The position numbers were made by a program, and so were the translations under genes. Under the pieces are notes generated by a model that saw only the letters and a list, made by a program, of their open reading frames with translations, was not told the DNA's origin and did not search any database. A DNA stretch of 64,000 nucleotides from DATIVK01 sp035465955 (GTDB lineage: Bacteria > Myxococcota > Myxococcia > Myxococcales > Anaeromyxobacteraceae): assembly GCA_035465955.1 (NCBI GenBank), contig DATIVK010000048.1, positions 1 to 64,000 on the forward strand. The letters are read 5' to 3'. This document shows positions 25,866 to 34,648 of the stretch, piece by piece; position 1 is the first letter of the stretch; each line of letters begins with the position of its first letter.

Positions 25866-26195
25866 TCAGTCGAAGGACGCCCCACATGAGGGGCACCGGC
25901 GCGTCCGCTCCACCTCGGTCGGGTTGGGCCGGGCCGCCGACCCGGGCCGCTCGCCGCGCCGCCAGAGCGACGCGCCGCACGCGGGGCAGCGGGGGACGAC
26001 GAGCGTCAGCACGAAGACGCCGAGCGCGAGGCCGGGGACGAACATCCCGGCCGCGGCGCGGGGATCCCTGGCGGCGATGCCGGCCAGCGCGGCGACGCCG
26101 ACGGCGGTGGTGAGCACCCAGGGGAGGTAGCGGCGCGCGGCGCGCGCCCGCTGGAGCTCACGCTCGACCTGGTCGAATCGGATGCGCTTCGTCAT
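25866..26195 (-). CDS. Small membrane protein with a zinc-ribbon-like tail
   Basis: A 109-residue protein. A basic N-terminus (MTKRIRFDQVERELQRARAA) leads to two adjacent membrane helices (about residues 23-39 and 47-66). The C-terminus carries two CxxC pairs, CPACG and CPSCG, about 30 residues apart, which fit a zinc ribbon. The frame is open far upstream but the ATG at 26195 is the only start that avoids the divergent methyltransferase gene. Function unknown. It may tether a zinc site at the inner face of the membrane. Confidence 0.78.
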   Translation of the reverse strand: MTKRIRFDQVERELQRARAARRYLPWVLTTAVGVAALAGIAARDPRAAAGMFVPGLALGVFVLTLVVPRCPACGASLWRRGERPGSAARPNPTEVERTRRCPSCGASFD

Positions 26196-26280
26196 GGCGC
26201 GGGGAGAGTACCCTCCGTCGACCCCCGGATTCCACGGGGTCCCGACCGCTGCGGCGCGTGGTACGGTCCATGCCGCTGCA

Positions 26281-27006
26281 ATGGCCCCACCCCGATCCCA
26301 TCGTCGCCCGCGCGTCGAGGTCCGCCGCACCGCGCGCGGGCTGGAGCTGCGCGTCGACGGCACGCTCGCCTCGAACCACCCGGCCGGGGGGCAGGGGAGC
26401 GGCCCGGTCTGGGACGCGCTCGCGCTGCCGCTCCTCGCCCTCCCGCCCGCGCGGCGGCGGAACCTGCTCGTCCTCGGCCTCGGCGGCGGCAGCGTGGTCC
26501 GGACCCTGCGCGCGCTCGCGCCGGCGGCCCGGATCGTCGGCGTGGAGATCGATCCGGACGTCGTCGCGGCCGCGCGCGGCCACCTCGGGCTCGACGCGCT
26601 GGGCGTCGAGGTGGTGCTCGACGACGCCCTCGGCGCGCTCCGCGCCGAGCGGCGCCGCTTCGACGTCATCGTGGAGGACGTCTTCGTGGGGCCCGTGCGG
26701 ACGGTCCGCAAGCCGCCCGGCTTCCCCGAGCCGCTCCTCGCCCTCGCCCGGCGGCGCCTCGCTCCCGGGGGGCTGCTCGTCTGCAACACCATCCACGAGG
26801 GGCCGCAGGTGGCCCGCGCGCTCCGCGCGCACGCCCCCGCGCTCCTCGCGATCCACGTGCGCGGGTACTGGAACCGGATCCTCGTGGGGGGGCCCACGAT
26901 CGACGCCGCCGCGCTCCGGCGCGCCGCCGCGCGCGAGCGGGTCCTCTCGGCGAGCCTCCCCGCCCTGGCGATCCGCCGCTCGCGCCTCGGGGAGCGCCCC
27001 GCGTGA
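26281..27006 (+). CDS. Spermidine synthase-like SAM-fold protein
   Basis: A 241-residue protein with the spermidine-synthase/methyltransferase Rossmann fold: motif I VLGLGGGSVVRTL (64-76), acidic loop VGVEIDPDVV (87-96) and VEDVFVG. The polyamine-synthase catalytic Asp within a DxxDP pattern is not conserved, so the reaction is uncertain; many such orphans are methyltransferases of unknown substrate. Start ATG at 26281. The stop overlaps the GTG of pabBC (GTGA), so the two are probably translated together. Confidence 0.82.
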   Translation: MAPPRSHRRPRVEVRRTARGLELRVDGTLASNHPAGGQGSGPVWDALALPLLALPPARRRNLLVLGLGGGSVVRTLRALAPAARIVGVEIDPDVVAAARGHLGLDALGVEVVLDDALGALRAERRRFDVIVEDVFVGPVRTVRKPPGFPEPLLALARRRLAPGGLLVCNTIHEGPQVARALRAHAPALLAIHVRGYWNRILVGGPTIDAAALRRAAARERVLSASLPALAIRRSRLGERPA

Positions 27007-28724
27007 GGGCGCCCTTCCGCGCGCGCGTCGACTTCCCGGGCCTGGGCCCCCTCGGCTTCGAGCGCCCGGTCGACGTGATCGAGGCGCGCGCCCCCGGCGA
27101 GGTCCCGCGGGTCCTCCACGCCGTCGAGCGCGCCGCCCGCGACGGGCTCTGGGCGGTCGGCCACGTCGCCTACGAGGCCGCGCCGGCCTTCGACCCGGCG
27201 CTCCGGGCGCACCCCCCGCAGCCCGGGCCGGTCGCCGTCTTCGGCCTCTTCGAGCGGCCCGTCCCGCTCCCCCCGCCGTCCCCGGGGGCGCTGGGTCCGC
27301 TCGTCCCCGAGATCGACCGGGGGGAGCACGCGCGCGGCGTCGCCGCCATCCGGGAGGCGCTGGCGGCGGGCGGCGCGTACCAGGTCAACCTCACCTTCCG
27401 GCTGCGGGGGCGGTTCGAAGGGGATCCCCTCGGCCTCTACGAGCGGCTCCTGCGCGGCCAGGGGGAGTGCCACGGCGCCTGCGTCGTCGCCGGGGAGCGC
27501 GCCGTCGTGTCGGCGTCGCCGGAGCTCTTCTTCGAGCGGCGTGGGGACGCGGTCCTCGCGCGGCCGATGAAGGGGACGCGCCCGCGCGGGCGCTTCGCCG
27601 AGGAGGACGCGCGCTTCGCGGACGAGCTCCGGGCCAGCGAGAAGGAGCGCGCCGAGAACGTGATGATCGTGGACCTGCTGCGGAACGACCTCGGGCGCGT
27701 CGCCGTCCCCGGGTCGGTCCGGGCCACAGACGTCTTCCGCGTGGAGCGCTACCGGACGGTTCACCAGCTGGTGTCGACGGTGGAGGCGCGCGTCGCGCCC
27801 GGCGTCGGGCTGGCGTCGCTCTTCGGCGCCCTCTTCCCGTGCGGATCGGTCACCGGGGCGCCGAAGGTGGCGGCCACCGGGATCATCGCCGGCCTGGAGC
27901 GGAGCCCGCGCGGCGCCTACTGCGGCGCGGTCGGCGTCGTCCGCCCCGGCGGGGACGCCGCCTTCAGCGTGGCCATCCGCACCGTCGAGCTCGACCTCGC
28001 CTCCGGCGCGGCGGCGTGCGGCGTGGGCGGCGGGATCACCTGGGGCTCCGACGCCGGGGACGAGTGGCGCGAGGCGCTCGCCAAGGGGGAGTTCCTCCTG
28101 GCGGACGACCCCGGGATCGCGCTGGTGGAGACGCTGCGGCTCGAGCGCGGCGCGTACCCGCTGCTCGAGCGCCACCTCGCCCGGCTCGCGGAGTCCGCGC
28201 GCCACCTCGGGCTCGCGGTCGATCCGGCCGCGGCGCGCGCGGCGCTGGCGCGCCAGGCCGCGGAGAGCGCGGGGGCGTCTCGCCGCGTGCGGCTGGTCGC
28301 GAGGGCGGACGGGATCGAGGCCGGCTCGGCGCCGCTGCCCGAGCCGGCCACGGCGCCGCTCCCCGTCGCGCTCGCGCGCCGTCCCGTCTCCCGGTGGGAC
28401 CGCCGCCTGTTCCACAAGACGACGCGGCGCGAGCCCTACGAGCTCCGCCGCGCCGAGGTCCCCGGGACCTTCGACGTGATCCTCTGGAACGAGGAGGGGG
28501 AGCTGACCGAGCTCACCATCGGCAACCTCGTGGTGGAGCTGGACGGCGTCCAGGTCACGCCGCCGCGCGAGTGCGGGCTGCTGGCCGGCGTGATGCGCGC
28601 GGAGCTGCTCGCGCGCGGGGAGGTGCGCGAGGCGACGCTGCGCGCCGGGGACCTGGCGCGGGCGACGCGGCTCTGGCTCGTGAACGCGGTGCGCGGGCGG
28701 GTGCCGGTGCGGCTGGTGGGCTAG
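27003..28724 (+). CDS. pabBC: PabB-PabC fusion: aminodeoxychorismate synthase component I plus lyase
   Basis: A 573-residue bifunctional folate enzyme. The first part (about 1-360) is a chorismate-binding domain with GSVTGAPKVAA and the conserved PMKGTRPRG and EKERAENVMIVDLLRND motifs; with an amidotransferase it makes 4-amino-4-deoxychorismate. The second part (about 375-573) is a class IV PLP lyase that releases pyruvate to give 4-aminobenzoate, with the likely PLP lysine in RLFHKTTRREPYE and a LTELTIGNLVVE motif. Start GTG at 27003 overlapping the previous gene. The pabA subunit is not in the window. The stop codon overlaps that of the convergent ferredoxin gene. Confidence 0.93.
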   Translation: MRAPFRARVDFPGLGPLGFERPVDVIEARAPGEVPRVLHAVERAARDGLWAVGHVAYEAAPAFDPALRAHPPQPGPVAVFGLFERPVPLPPPSPGALGPLVPEIDRGEHARGVAAIREALAAGGAYQVNLTFRLRGRFEGDPLGLYERLLRGQGECHGACVVAGERAVVSASPELFFERRGDAVLARPMKGTRPRGRFAEEDARFADELRASEKERAENVMIVDLLRNDLGRVAVPGSVRATDVFRVERYRTVHQLVSTVEARVAPGVGLASLFGALFPCGSVTGAPKVAATGIIAGLERSPRGAYCGAVGVVRPGGDAAFSVAIRTVELDLASGAAACGVGGGITWGSDAGDEWREALAKGEFLLADDPGIALVETLRLERGAYPLLERHLARLAESARHLGLAVDPAAARAALARQAAESAGASRRVRLVARADGIEAGSAPLPEPATAPLPVALARRPVSRWDRRLFHKTTRREPYELRRAEVPGTFDVILWNEEGELTELTIGNLVVELDGVQVTPPRECGLLAGVMRAELLARGEVREATLRAGDLARATRLWLVNAVRGRVPVRLVG

Positions 28725-29488
28725 GAGAGGATCCGCCCGTCGACCGCGACGACCACCTCGCGGAGCGGGACGTCGCGCCCCGACGCGGCGATCGCCTCGC
28801 GCGCGAGGCGCGAGATCCCGCCGCAGCACGGGACCTCCATCCGCACGACGGTCACGCTCCGCACGCCGCCCTCGGCGACGATCGTCGCCAGCTTCCCCGC
28901 GTACGGGCCGACGTCGTCGAGCTTCGGGCAGCCCACGACCACCGCCCTTCCGGCGAGGAAGTCGTCGTGGAAGCGGGCGTACGCGAAGGGGACGCAGTCG
29001 GCCGCCACGAGGAGGTCGGCGGCCCGGAACCACGGCGCCCGGGGCGGGACGAGGTGCAGCTGGACGGGCCACTGGCCGAGCCGGCTCCGGCCGGACGCGG
29101 GGGGCGCGCCCGCGTCGGGGGGCGCGCCGGTCCCGAGGGTCATGGGGCGGGAGCCCGGGCAGCCGCCGCCCTGCGCGCCCGTCCCGCCCGCGAGGACGGA
29201 GAGGCGCGCGCGGCCCGGCGCGCGCGGCGGGGGTGCGCTGGCGGCGTGGGGGGCCGCGAGGTGCGCCTTGACGGCCCCCTCGTCGAACGCCTCCGCCTCG
29301 CGCTCGACGACGGTGAGCGCGCCCCGGGGACACTCGCCCAGGCAGGCCCCGAGCCCGTCGCAGAGCACCTCGCCCACGAGGCGCGCCTTTCCGTCGCGGA
29401 TCGCGATCGCCCCCTCGGCGCAGGAGGGGACGCACTGCCCGCAGCCATCGCACTTCGCCTCGTCGATCTCCACGATCTTCCTGAGCAT
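28721..29488 (-). CDS. 4Fe-4S ferredoxin-domain protein
   Basis: A 255-residue cytosolic iron-sulphur protein of a family common in anaerobic delta-type bacteria. The first cluster motif is complete (C13, C16, C19, C23). The second reads CDGLGACLGECP (C43, C49, C53), so Leu46 replaces one ligand; three cysteines would allow a 3Fe-4S centre or no second cluster. A Pro/Ala linker follows, then a C-terminal domain of about 130 residues with a conserved CCGG motif and DLLVAADCVPFAYA. Start ATG at 29488; earlier in-frame starts enter the divergent promoter region. Electron donor or acceptor unknown. Confidence 0.88.
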   Translation of the reverse strand: MLRKIVEIDEAKCDGCGQCVPSCAEGAIAIRDGKARLVGEVLCDGLGACLGECPRGALTVVEREAEAFDEGAVKAHLAAPHAASAPPPRAPGRARLSVLAGGTGAQGGGCPGSRPMTLGTGAPPDAGAPPASGRSRLGQWPVQLHLVPPRAPWFRAADLLVAADCVPFAYARFHDDFLAGRAVVVGCPKLDDVGPYAGKLATIVAEGGVRSVTVVRMEVPCCGGISRLAREAIAASGRDVPLREVVVAVDGRILS

Positions 29489-29633
29489 GAGCGCGTCTTC
29501 ATAGCGGGGCGCGGGGCCGGGATCGAGCCCCGACGCGCGACAACGTCCGCTTGCAGGCGCTTTCCTCCCCACGATCGGGCGTTTACCCGTGCTATTCCAC
29601 GGTTGGCCGAACCGGAGTCCGGAGGAACCCGAG

Positions 29634-31178
29634 ATGAGACTCACTGCCCTCGCCGCCGCATCGCTCCTCTCCGCCTGCGCTGGAACCGGGGGGCCGGCGG
29701 CGACCGCCAGGTCCGAGGTCGATCCGGCCGAGCTCGCCGATCGCTGCGGCCGCGGCTACTCGACCGCCTGCCGGGAGCTCGGGCGCGCCCACTTCCTCGG
29801 CGACGGCGTGGACCAGGACGATCGGCTCGGGGCGGCGCTGCTCACCAAGGCGTGCGAGATCGGGGACCCCGGCGGGTGCGGCGAGCTGGCGGTCCTCTTC
29901 GCGGTGGGGCGCGGCCTCCCGCAGAGCGACGGGCGCTCCGCGGCCCTCTCGCGCCGCGCGTGCGACCAGGGCTTCGCCCTCGCGTGCTCCAACCTCGGCG
30001 CGCTGGTCGCGGAGGGGGCCGCCGAGGTGAACCTGCGGCCGGAGGAGGAGGCCGCGGGTCCGGGCAGCCGGATCATGCGGTACTTCAAGACCGCGTGCGA
30101 GGCGGGCTCGGCCGAGGGCTGCCTCAACCTCGGCGCCGAGTACGACAGCGGCAAGCACGCCGTGCGGGACCTCACGGCCGCCGCGCGCCACTACCGGCGC
30201 GCCTGCGATCTCGGCCAGCCCGTCGCCTGCTACCGGCTCTCGCTCCTCGTCGGGGAGACGCCCGCGCTGATGCCCGACCTGACGGCGGCGATCCTGGCGC
30301 GGCGCGCGTGCCGCGGCGGCGTCCGCCCCGCGTGCGAGACGGCGGGGGAGTCGGCGCCGGCGAGCGCGCGCGGCCCCGCCGACCGGCTGATCATCGTGCG
30401 GGAGAGCTTCGCGCTGGGCTTCCCCGGCTCCGGCGGCTTCCACCCGTCCGAGCTCTCCCGGGGACGGGCCGTGGCGCCGCGCGCCTCCATCGACACCGCC
30501 ACCCGCCCGACGCCCGCGCTGAAGGCCGCGACGCCACCCTCCGTCCAGCCGCGCCTCGGGTTCGACGTCGAGCCGCGGGCCGCCGACGCGGGAGATACGC
30601 CCGTGGACCTGCTGCTCGCGCTCCGCCGGCAGCAGCTCGGGCAGTGCTACGAGCAGCCGCGCACCCAGCCGTCGGTCCGCGCGGAGCTGTTCGTGGCCTT
30701 CACCGTCGACGCGGACGGGAAGCCGGCGCGGATCCGCGCCGCGGCGGAGCCCGCCGACCCGCTCCTCGAGGCCTGCGCGACGGACCTCGTCGCCGGGTGG
30801 GAGTTCCCCGTGCCGAAGGACGGGGTCGCCGGCCCGTTCCTCGCCCGCCATCCCTTCGACGCGGCGCCGCCGGGGCCGGCGCCCGCCTTCGCCGGCAAGG
30901 GCTTCCTCCGCCCGGCCGCGCGCGCGGCCGGCTGCGTCGAGGCGCGCCTGCGGATCCCGCCCGAGTTCCGGGGGTCGGTGGGTGCGCTGACGGTGAAGTT
31001 CGCCGTCGACGGCTCCGGCGCGCCGGTGCTCTACCACCCGCTGACGCCCGCGCCCGACTCGATCGTGAACGCCGTCGCCGAGGCGATCCGGCGGTGCGAG
31101 TGGGCGCCGGGCGCGGACCCGAACGGCCGGAGCGTCCCGCTCTGGCTGACCCTTCCCGTCAGGCTCGAGGGGAAGTAG
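29634..31178 (+). CDS. Sel1-repeat lipoprotein with TonB/AgmX-like C-terminal domains
   Basis: A 514-residue envelope protein. Lipobox LLSAC, Cys15. Residues about 30-255 are Sel1-like repeats with the pattern A-x-x-CxxG-x-xxxCxxL (for example LTKACEIGDPGGCGELAVLF), rich in cysteine pairs that could form disulphides inside each repeat. A linker of about 60 residues follows. Residues about 320-430 and 430-514 look like two AgmX/TonB-C-type domains, each with a VxFxVDxxGxP core (FVAFTVDADGKPA, VKFAVDGSGAP). This architecture is typical of myxobacterial surface and gliding-associated proteins. GGAGGAAC precedes the ATG. Exact role unknown. Confidence 0.82.
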   Translation: MRLTALAAASLLSACAGTGGPAATARSEVDPAELADRCGRGYSTACRELGRAHFLGDGVDQDDRLGAALLTKACEIGDPGGCGELAVLFAVGRGLPQSDGRSAALSRRACDQGFALACSNLGALVAEGAAEVNLRPEEEAAGPGSRIMRYFKTACEAGSAEGCLNLGAEYDSGKHAVRDLTAAARHYRRACDLGQPVACYRLSLLVGETPALMPDLTAAILARRACRGGVRPACETAGESAPASARGPADRLIIVRESFALGFPGSGGFHPSELSRGRAVAPRASIDTATRPTPALKAATPPSVQPRLGFDVEPRAADAGDTPVDLLLALRRQQLGQCYEQPRTQPSVRAELFVAFTVDADGKPARIRAAAEPADPLLEACATDLVAGWEFPVPKDGVAGPFLARHPFDAAPPGPAPAFAGKGFLRPAARAAGCVEARLRIPPEFRGSVGALTVKFAVDGSGAPVLYHPLTPAPDSIVNAVAEAIRRCEWAPGADPNGRSVPLWLTLPVRLEGK

Positions 31179-31223
31179 GGCCCTACCCGGCCGAAAACTG
31201 GAGGAGCCCGGGGTCCCGCGCTA

Positions 31224-31249
31224 GGAATCGATCGATATCGATCGGTTCC
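31224..31249. promoter_or_regulatory. Long palindrome upstream of the J-domain gene
   Basis: The core CGATCGATATCGATCG (31229-31244) is a perfect 16-base palindrome; with flanking GGAA and TTCC it spans 26 bases with one mismatched pair. It lies 13 bases before the GTG start at 31263 and just before the ribosome site. It could be a repressor operator. It could also be a hairpin in the leader that hides the ribosome site. Confidence 0.5.
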
Positions 31250-31262
31250 CGGAGGCGCGGGC

Positions 31263-32264
31263 GTGGGAGCGGCGGCGGTCGTCCAGCAGGTCACCTGGGA
31301 GGAGGCGCTACGGGCCGGCCGGGTCCTGTTCGGCACGCGTGCGGACGCGCTCCTCGCGGGCGCCGGCTGGCGGGACGAGCTGAAGCGCGCCTACAAGCGG
31401 CGCGTCCTCGAGACCCACCCCGACCGGGCCCGGACGCTCGGCAGGGCCGAGACGGAGCTCGCGCGCGAGTTCCAGGCCGTGGCCGACGCGTACCGGCTCC
31501 TCCAGGAGGTTCCCGACCTCCACCGCTGGATCCGGGCGAGGCCCGCGCCCGCTGCGCGCCGCCCGGCGCCCGCTCCCGCTCCGGGTCCTGCGCCTGCCGC
31601 GCGCCGCGACGCCGAGGCGCGCCGGGCCGAGCGGGTCCGGAAGGCGGAGGAGGCGAGGCGGACCGCCGAAGAGGTTCGCGCGCGAACCGCGGGCCGCCGC
31701 GCCGAGCAGGCGAAGCGCGAGGCGCAGGCGCAGGCTCAGGCGCGCCGCGAGGAGGAGGAGAGGCGCGCCGCCGAGACAGGCCGCGCCGAGAGGGGCTCGC
31801 GGCGAGCCGAGGCGGCGAGCGCCCGCAGGGCGGCGACCGCGCCCGACTGGCGCCACGTCGTGAAGCCCCGTCCGCTCCCCCGCCGCAGGATCCGGCTCGC
31901 GGAGTACCTGTATTACAGCGGCCGGATCTCCTGGGCGGAGATGGTGGAGGCGCTGACCTGGCAGCGGCGCCAGCGCCCCGCGGTCGGGCGGATCGCGGTC
32001 GAGTTCGGGTTCCTCACGCCCCTCGAGGTCGCCGAGGTGATCGAGCGCCGGTGGCGGGCCGGGGAGGCCTGCGTCCCGTTCGGCGAGTTCGCCCTGCGGA
32101 TCGGGATGATCACGCCGTTCGAGCGGCTCGCGATGATCGGGCGGCAGGTGCGGCTGCAGCGCCCCATCGGCCAGTTCTTCGTGGAGCGGGGGCTCGTCGG
32201 CGAGCACGAGTTCGACGACCTCCGTCGCCAGATCGTCCGCCACAACCTCCGCCACTACGTGTGA
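31263..32264 (+). CDS. J-domain protein with a long coiled coil and a MshEN-like C-terminal pair
   Basis: A 333-residue protein. Residues about 10-85 form a J-domain with an intact HPD (52-54) that should stimulate a DnaK/Hsp70 ATPase. Residues about 95-190 are an Ala/Pro stretch then a highly charged Arg/Glu/Ala coiled coil. Residues about 210-262 and 272-330 are two related helical repeats with a GRIAVEFGFLTPLEV / GQFFVERGLVGEHEF pattern, like the MshEN (GspE N-terminal) fold that binds c-di-GMP or partners in type II/IV machines. The start is GTG, with GGAGGC before it. I infer a co-chaperone aimed at a specific assembly. No DnaK gene in the window. Confidence 0.8.
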   Translation: MGAAAVVQQVTWEEALRAGRVLFGTRADALLAGAGWRDELKRAYKRRVLETHPDRARTLGRAETELAREFQAVADAYRLLQEVPDLHRWIRARPAPAARRPAPAPAPGPAPAARRDAEARRAERVRKAEEARRTAEEVRARTAGRRAEQAKREAQAQAQARREEEERRAAETGRAERGSRRAEAASARRAATAPDWRHVVKPRPLPRRRIRLAEYLYYSGRISWAEMVEALTWQRRQRPAVGRIAVEFGFLTPLEVAEVIERRWRAGEACVPFGEFALRIGMITPFERLAMIGRQVRLQRPIGQFFVERGLVGEHEFDDLRRQIVRHNLRHYV

Positions 32265-32407
32265 CTCGCCGAGAAGCGCGCGGGACTCCTGCGCGCCCGG
32301 CAAGTGGATGGCGCCCCCGTCGGGACAGGCGAAGCGCTCGAACACACCCCAACAGGTGCGTGATCCCGCGGCAATCCGTCGCCAACTTCTCTTTAAGAGC
32401 GCAGCAT

Positions 32408-32437
32408 TTGCGCGCGAACGGGCGATTGGCCTATGAA
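32408..32437 (+). promoter_or_regulatory. Putative promoter of the small membrane protein gene
   Basis: TTGCGC at 32408-32413 and TATGAA at 32432-32437 with an 18-base spacer, in one of the few AT-richer patches. A small inverted repeat (CTCTT-T-AAGAG) lies just upstream at 32390-32400. Confidence 0.4.
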
Positions 32438-32457
32438 TTCGGGGAGGGGGCTCGGCC

Positions 32458-32748
32458 ATGTACGGATACTGGATCCAGAACCCGAAGCATGGCGTCGCCC
32501 GCATCGAGCCGCGCCTCGCCATGGTCCGCCCCTTCGAGCGGTTCCTCTTCATCGCGCCGGTGATGTTCACGGCCGCCGGCTTCTTCCTCGCCGGCTCCAT
32601 GCCGGTGTTCGTGCTGCTCGGCATCGGCGCGAGCTGCTTCGTGGGCGACGCCCTCATCGCCCTGCGCCACGTGCTCCGCGCCGAGGTCCGGCCGCCCGCC
32701 GAGGTGACCGAGCTCGCCGCGGTGCGGCGGCGGCAGCGGGGAGGGTAG
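32458..32748 (+). CDS. Small membrane protein of unknown function
   Basis: A 96-residue protein with two close membrane helices (about residues 30-45 and 48-70), and basic, Arg-rich ends. The N-terminus (MYGYWIQNPKHGVARIEPR) is polar and cytosolic. A strong ribosome site (GGGGAGGGG) precedes the ATG. No family recognised. It is followed directly by a palindromic repeat and then by the convergent chemoreceptor gene. Confidence 0.7.
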   Translation: MYGYWIQNPKHGVARIEPRLAMVRPFERFLFIAPVMFTAAGFFLAGSMPVFVLLGIGASCFVGDALIALRHVLRAEVRPPAEVTELAAVRRRQRGG

Positions 32749-32751
32749 CGG

Positions 32752-32775
32752 CCCTCTCCCCGGCGGGGGAGAGGG
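32752..32775. repeat. CCCTCTCC-type palindromic repeat, minimal copy
   Basis: Ten-base arms (CCCTCTCCCC at 32752-32761, complement at 32766-32775) and a GGCG loop, between two convergent genes. The flanking header seen in other copies is missing. A likely 3' stem-loop for the membrane protein transcript. Confidence 0.6.
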
Positions 32776-32814
32776 GAGCCCAGGGGGAGCGCGGGCGCGA
32801 CCGGGCCGGCGGCC

Positions 32815-34518
32815 TCAGAACCGCCGGTACTCGCCCCGCGCCCTGGCGGCCGTCTCGCTGGCGAGCGCGGCCGGGAGGGCGTGGCCGGCGTCGCGGTGTG
32901 CGGCGGCGCGGGGGGCCGGGATCACCGGGTGCGGCGAGTAGGCCTCGAGCACCGCGCCGCCGGCGGGGGCGGGGCGGGCCCGCAGCGCGGCGCCGTGCGC
33001 GCGGGCCGCCCGCTCGAGCGCCTCGTCGAGCCGGAAGAAGGACATGAGCCCCTGGAGCGACTCCGCCTGCGACGCCATCTCCTCGGCGGTGGACGAGAGC
33101 TCCTCCGCCGCCGACGCGTTGCGCTGGGTGACCTGGTCCACCTGGGACATCGCCTTGCCGATCTGCGCGACGCCGGACGACTGCTCCTGGCTGGCGGCGG
33201 CGACCTCCTGGACGAGGTCGGCGGTCCTGCGGATCGACGGCACGAGCTCTTCGAGGAGCTGGCCCGAGCGCTCCGCGACCTTCACGCTGCTGACGGCCAG
33301 CTCGCCGATCTCCCGGGCGGCGCGCTGCGCGCGCTCGGCGAGCTTGCGGACCTCCTGCGCGACGACGGCGAAGCCCCGCCCCTGGTCCCCGGCGCGGGCC
33401 GCCTCGATGGCGGCGTTCAGCGCGAGCAGGTTGGTCTGGTAGGCGATCTCCTCGATGATCGTGGTCCGCTCGGCGATGTCGCGCATGGCGCCGACCGTCT
33501 GGGCCACCGCCTGGCCGCTCTCCTCGGCCCCCTTCGCGCTGCCGGTCGCCATCTTCTCGGTCTGCAGGCTGTTCTCGGCGTTCTGCGCGACCGAGGCGCT
33601 CATCTCCTCGAGCGACGAGGTCGTCTCCTCCACGCTCGCGGCCTGCTCGCCCGTGCCCTGCGAGAGCGTCTGGGAGGTGGAGGAGACCTGCGCGGCGGCG
33701 GACGACAGGGCGTCGGCGCCGTACCGCACCTCGCCGATGACCTGCTGCAGCTTCTCGGTCATGGCGCGCATCGCGGCCTGCAGCCGCCCGATCTCGTCCT
33801 GGCTCTCGACCTGGATGTTCTCGCGGAGGTCCCCGCCTGCGATCTTGTCGGCGAGGGCGACCACCTTCAGGACCGGCACCGTGATCGACCGGGTGACCAG
33901 CCCCGCGATGACCGCCGCGAGCACCACGGCCGCGGCGATGATGAGGACGACCGCCGTGCGGGCGACGTCGTAGGCGCGCTCCGCCTCGTCGTGCGCGGCC
34001 GTCATCTTCTCTCCCTCGTACGTCACCATCGCGTCCCACGCGTCGTTCACGGCCGCCAGCTTCGGCACCACCTCACGGATCGCGACCTCCTGCGCCTCCT
34101 CGATCCGGCCGGCGACCAGCAGCCCCTTCGCCCGCTCGTACGGCGCGAGGTAGCCGGCGCGCGCGTCCTTGACGCGCTGCAGCAGCTCCTTGCCGCGGGC
34201 CTGCACGACGTTCGCCTCGCGCTTCGCGACCAGGTCGACCGCGGCGCGCCGGTTCGCGTCCATCGCGTCCAGCAGCCGGCTCTGCTCCGCGGGATCCCGC
34301 GTCAGGAAGAGCTGCGCGATGAGGCCGGACTGGAGCTGCGCGCGCTCTGCGCCCTCGGCCGCCAGCTGGGCCTTGCCCCAGCGCTCGACCGCGACGACCT
34401 CGAGGCTGCCGTTGATGGAGGCCATGCGGCTCAGGCCGATCCAGCCGACGCCGACGAGGATGAGGATCAGCGCTGCGAAGGAGATGGCGAGCCGCGTCCC
34501 GATGCCGAGTGCCTTCAT
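32815..34518 (-). CDS. Methyl-accepting chemotaxis protein with a four-helix-bundle sensor
   Basis: A 567-residue receptor. Membrane helix about 8-28; periplasmic 4HB_MCP-type helical bundle about 30-188; second helix about 190-212; HAMP about 213-265; then the signalling hairpin with YQTNLLALNAAIEAARAGDQ. The C-terminal tail (from about 520) is Ala/Pro/Arg-rich. This sensor differs from the Cache type of the two other receptors here, so a different stimulus is likely. Start ATG at 34518 (MKALGIGTRLAISF), preceded by GGGAGGG. A histidine kinase gene lies 242 bases upstream in the same direction. Confidence 0.93.
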   Translation of the reverse strand: MKALGIGTRLAISFAALILILVGVGWIGLSRMASINGSLEVVAVERWGKAQLAAEGAERAQLQSGLIAQLFLTRDPAEQSRLLDAMDANRRAAVDLVAKREANVVQARGKELLQRVKDARAGYLAPYERAKGLLVAGRIEEAQEVAIREVVPKLAAVNDAWDAMVTYEGEKMTAAHDEAERAYDVARTAVVLIIAAAVVLAAVIAGLVTRSITVPVLKVVALADKIAGGDLRENIQVESQDEIGRLQAAMRAMTEKLQQVIGEVRYGADALSSAAAQVSSTSQTLSQGTGEQAASVEETTSSLEEMSASVAQNAENSLQTEKMATGSAKGAEESGQAVAQTVGAMRDIAERTTIIEEIAYQTNLLALNAAIEAARAGDQGRGFAVVAQEVRKLAERAQRAAREIGELAVSSVKVAERSGQLLEELVPSIRRTADLVQEVAAASQEQSSGVAQIGKAMSQVDQVTQRNASAAEELSSTAEEMASQAESLQGLMSFFRLDEALERAARAHGAALRARPAPAGGAVLEAYSPHPVIPAPRAAAHRDAGHALPAALASETAARARGEYRRF

Positions 34519-34648
34519 GTTCCCTCCCGCCGAGGGGGGAGTGCACGGCAGGTGCCACCCCTTCGGGAGGGCGCAATGCCCCAGCGTGCCCGGGCTCCGG
34601 TCACCGGCCGTCCTGCGGACGGTAGGTTGGCTGTGGGTGAATCCAGCT

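Noticed and set aside
32265..32457. A tRNA or small RNA in the gap before the small membrane protein
   Set aside because: No cloverleaf, no CCA end and no clear terminator. Only a promoter-like site and a short inverted repeat are seen.
26258..32563. A 2,101-residue open frame on the plus strand
   Set aside because: Shadow of the methyltransferase, pabBC and Sel1 genes; no recognisable domain, and it has the skewed composition of an off-frame reading.
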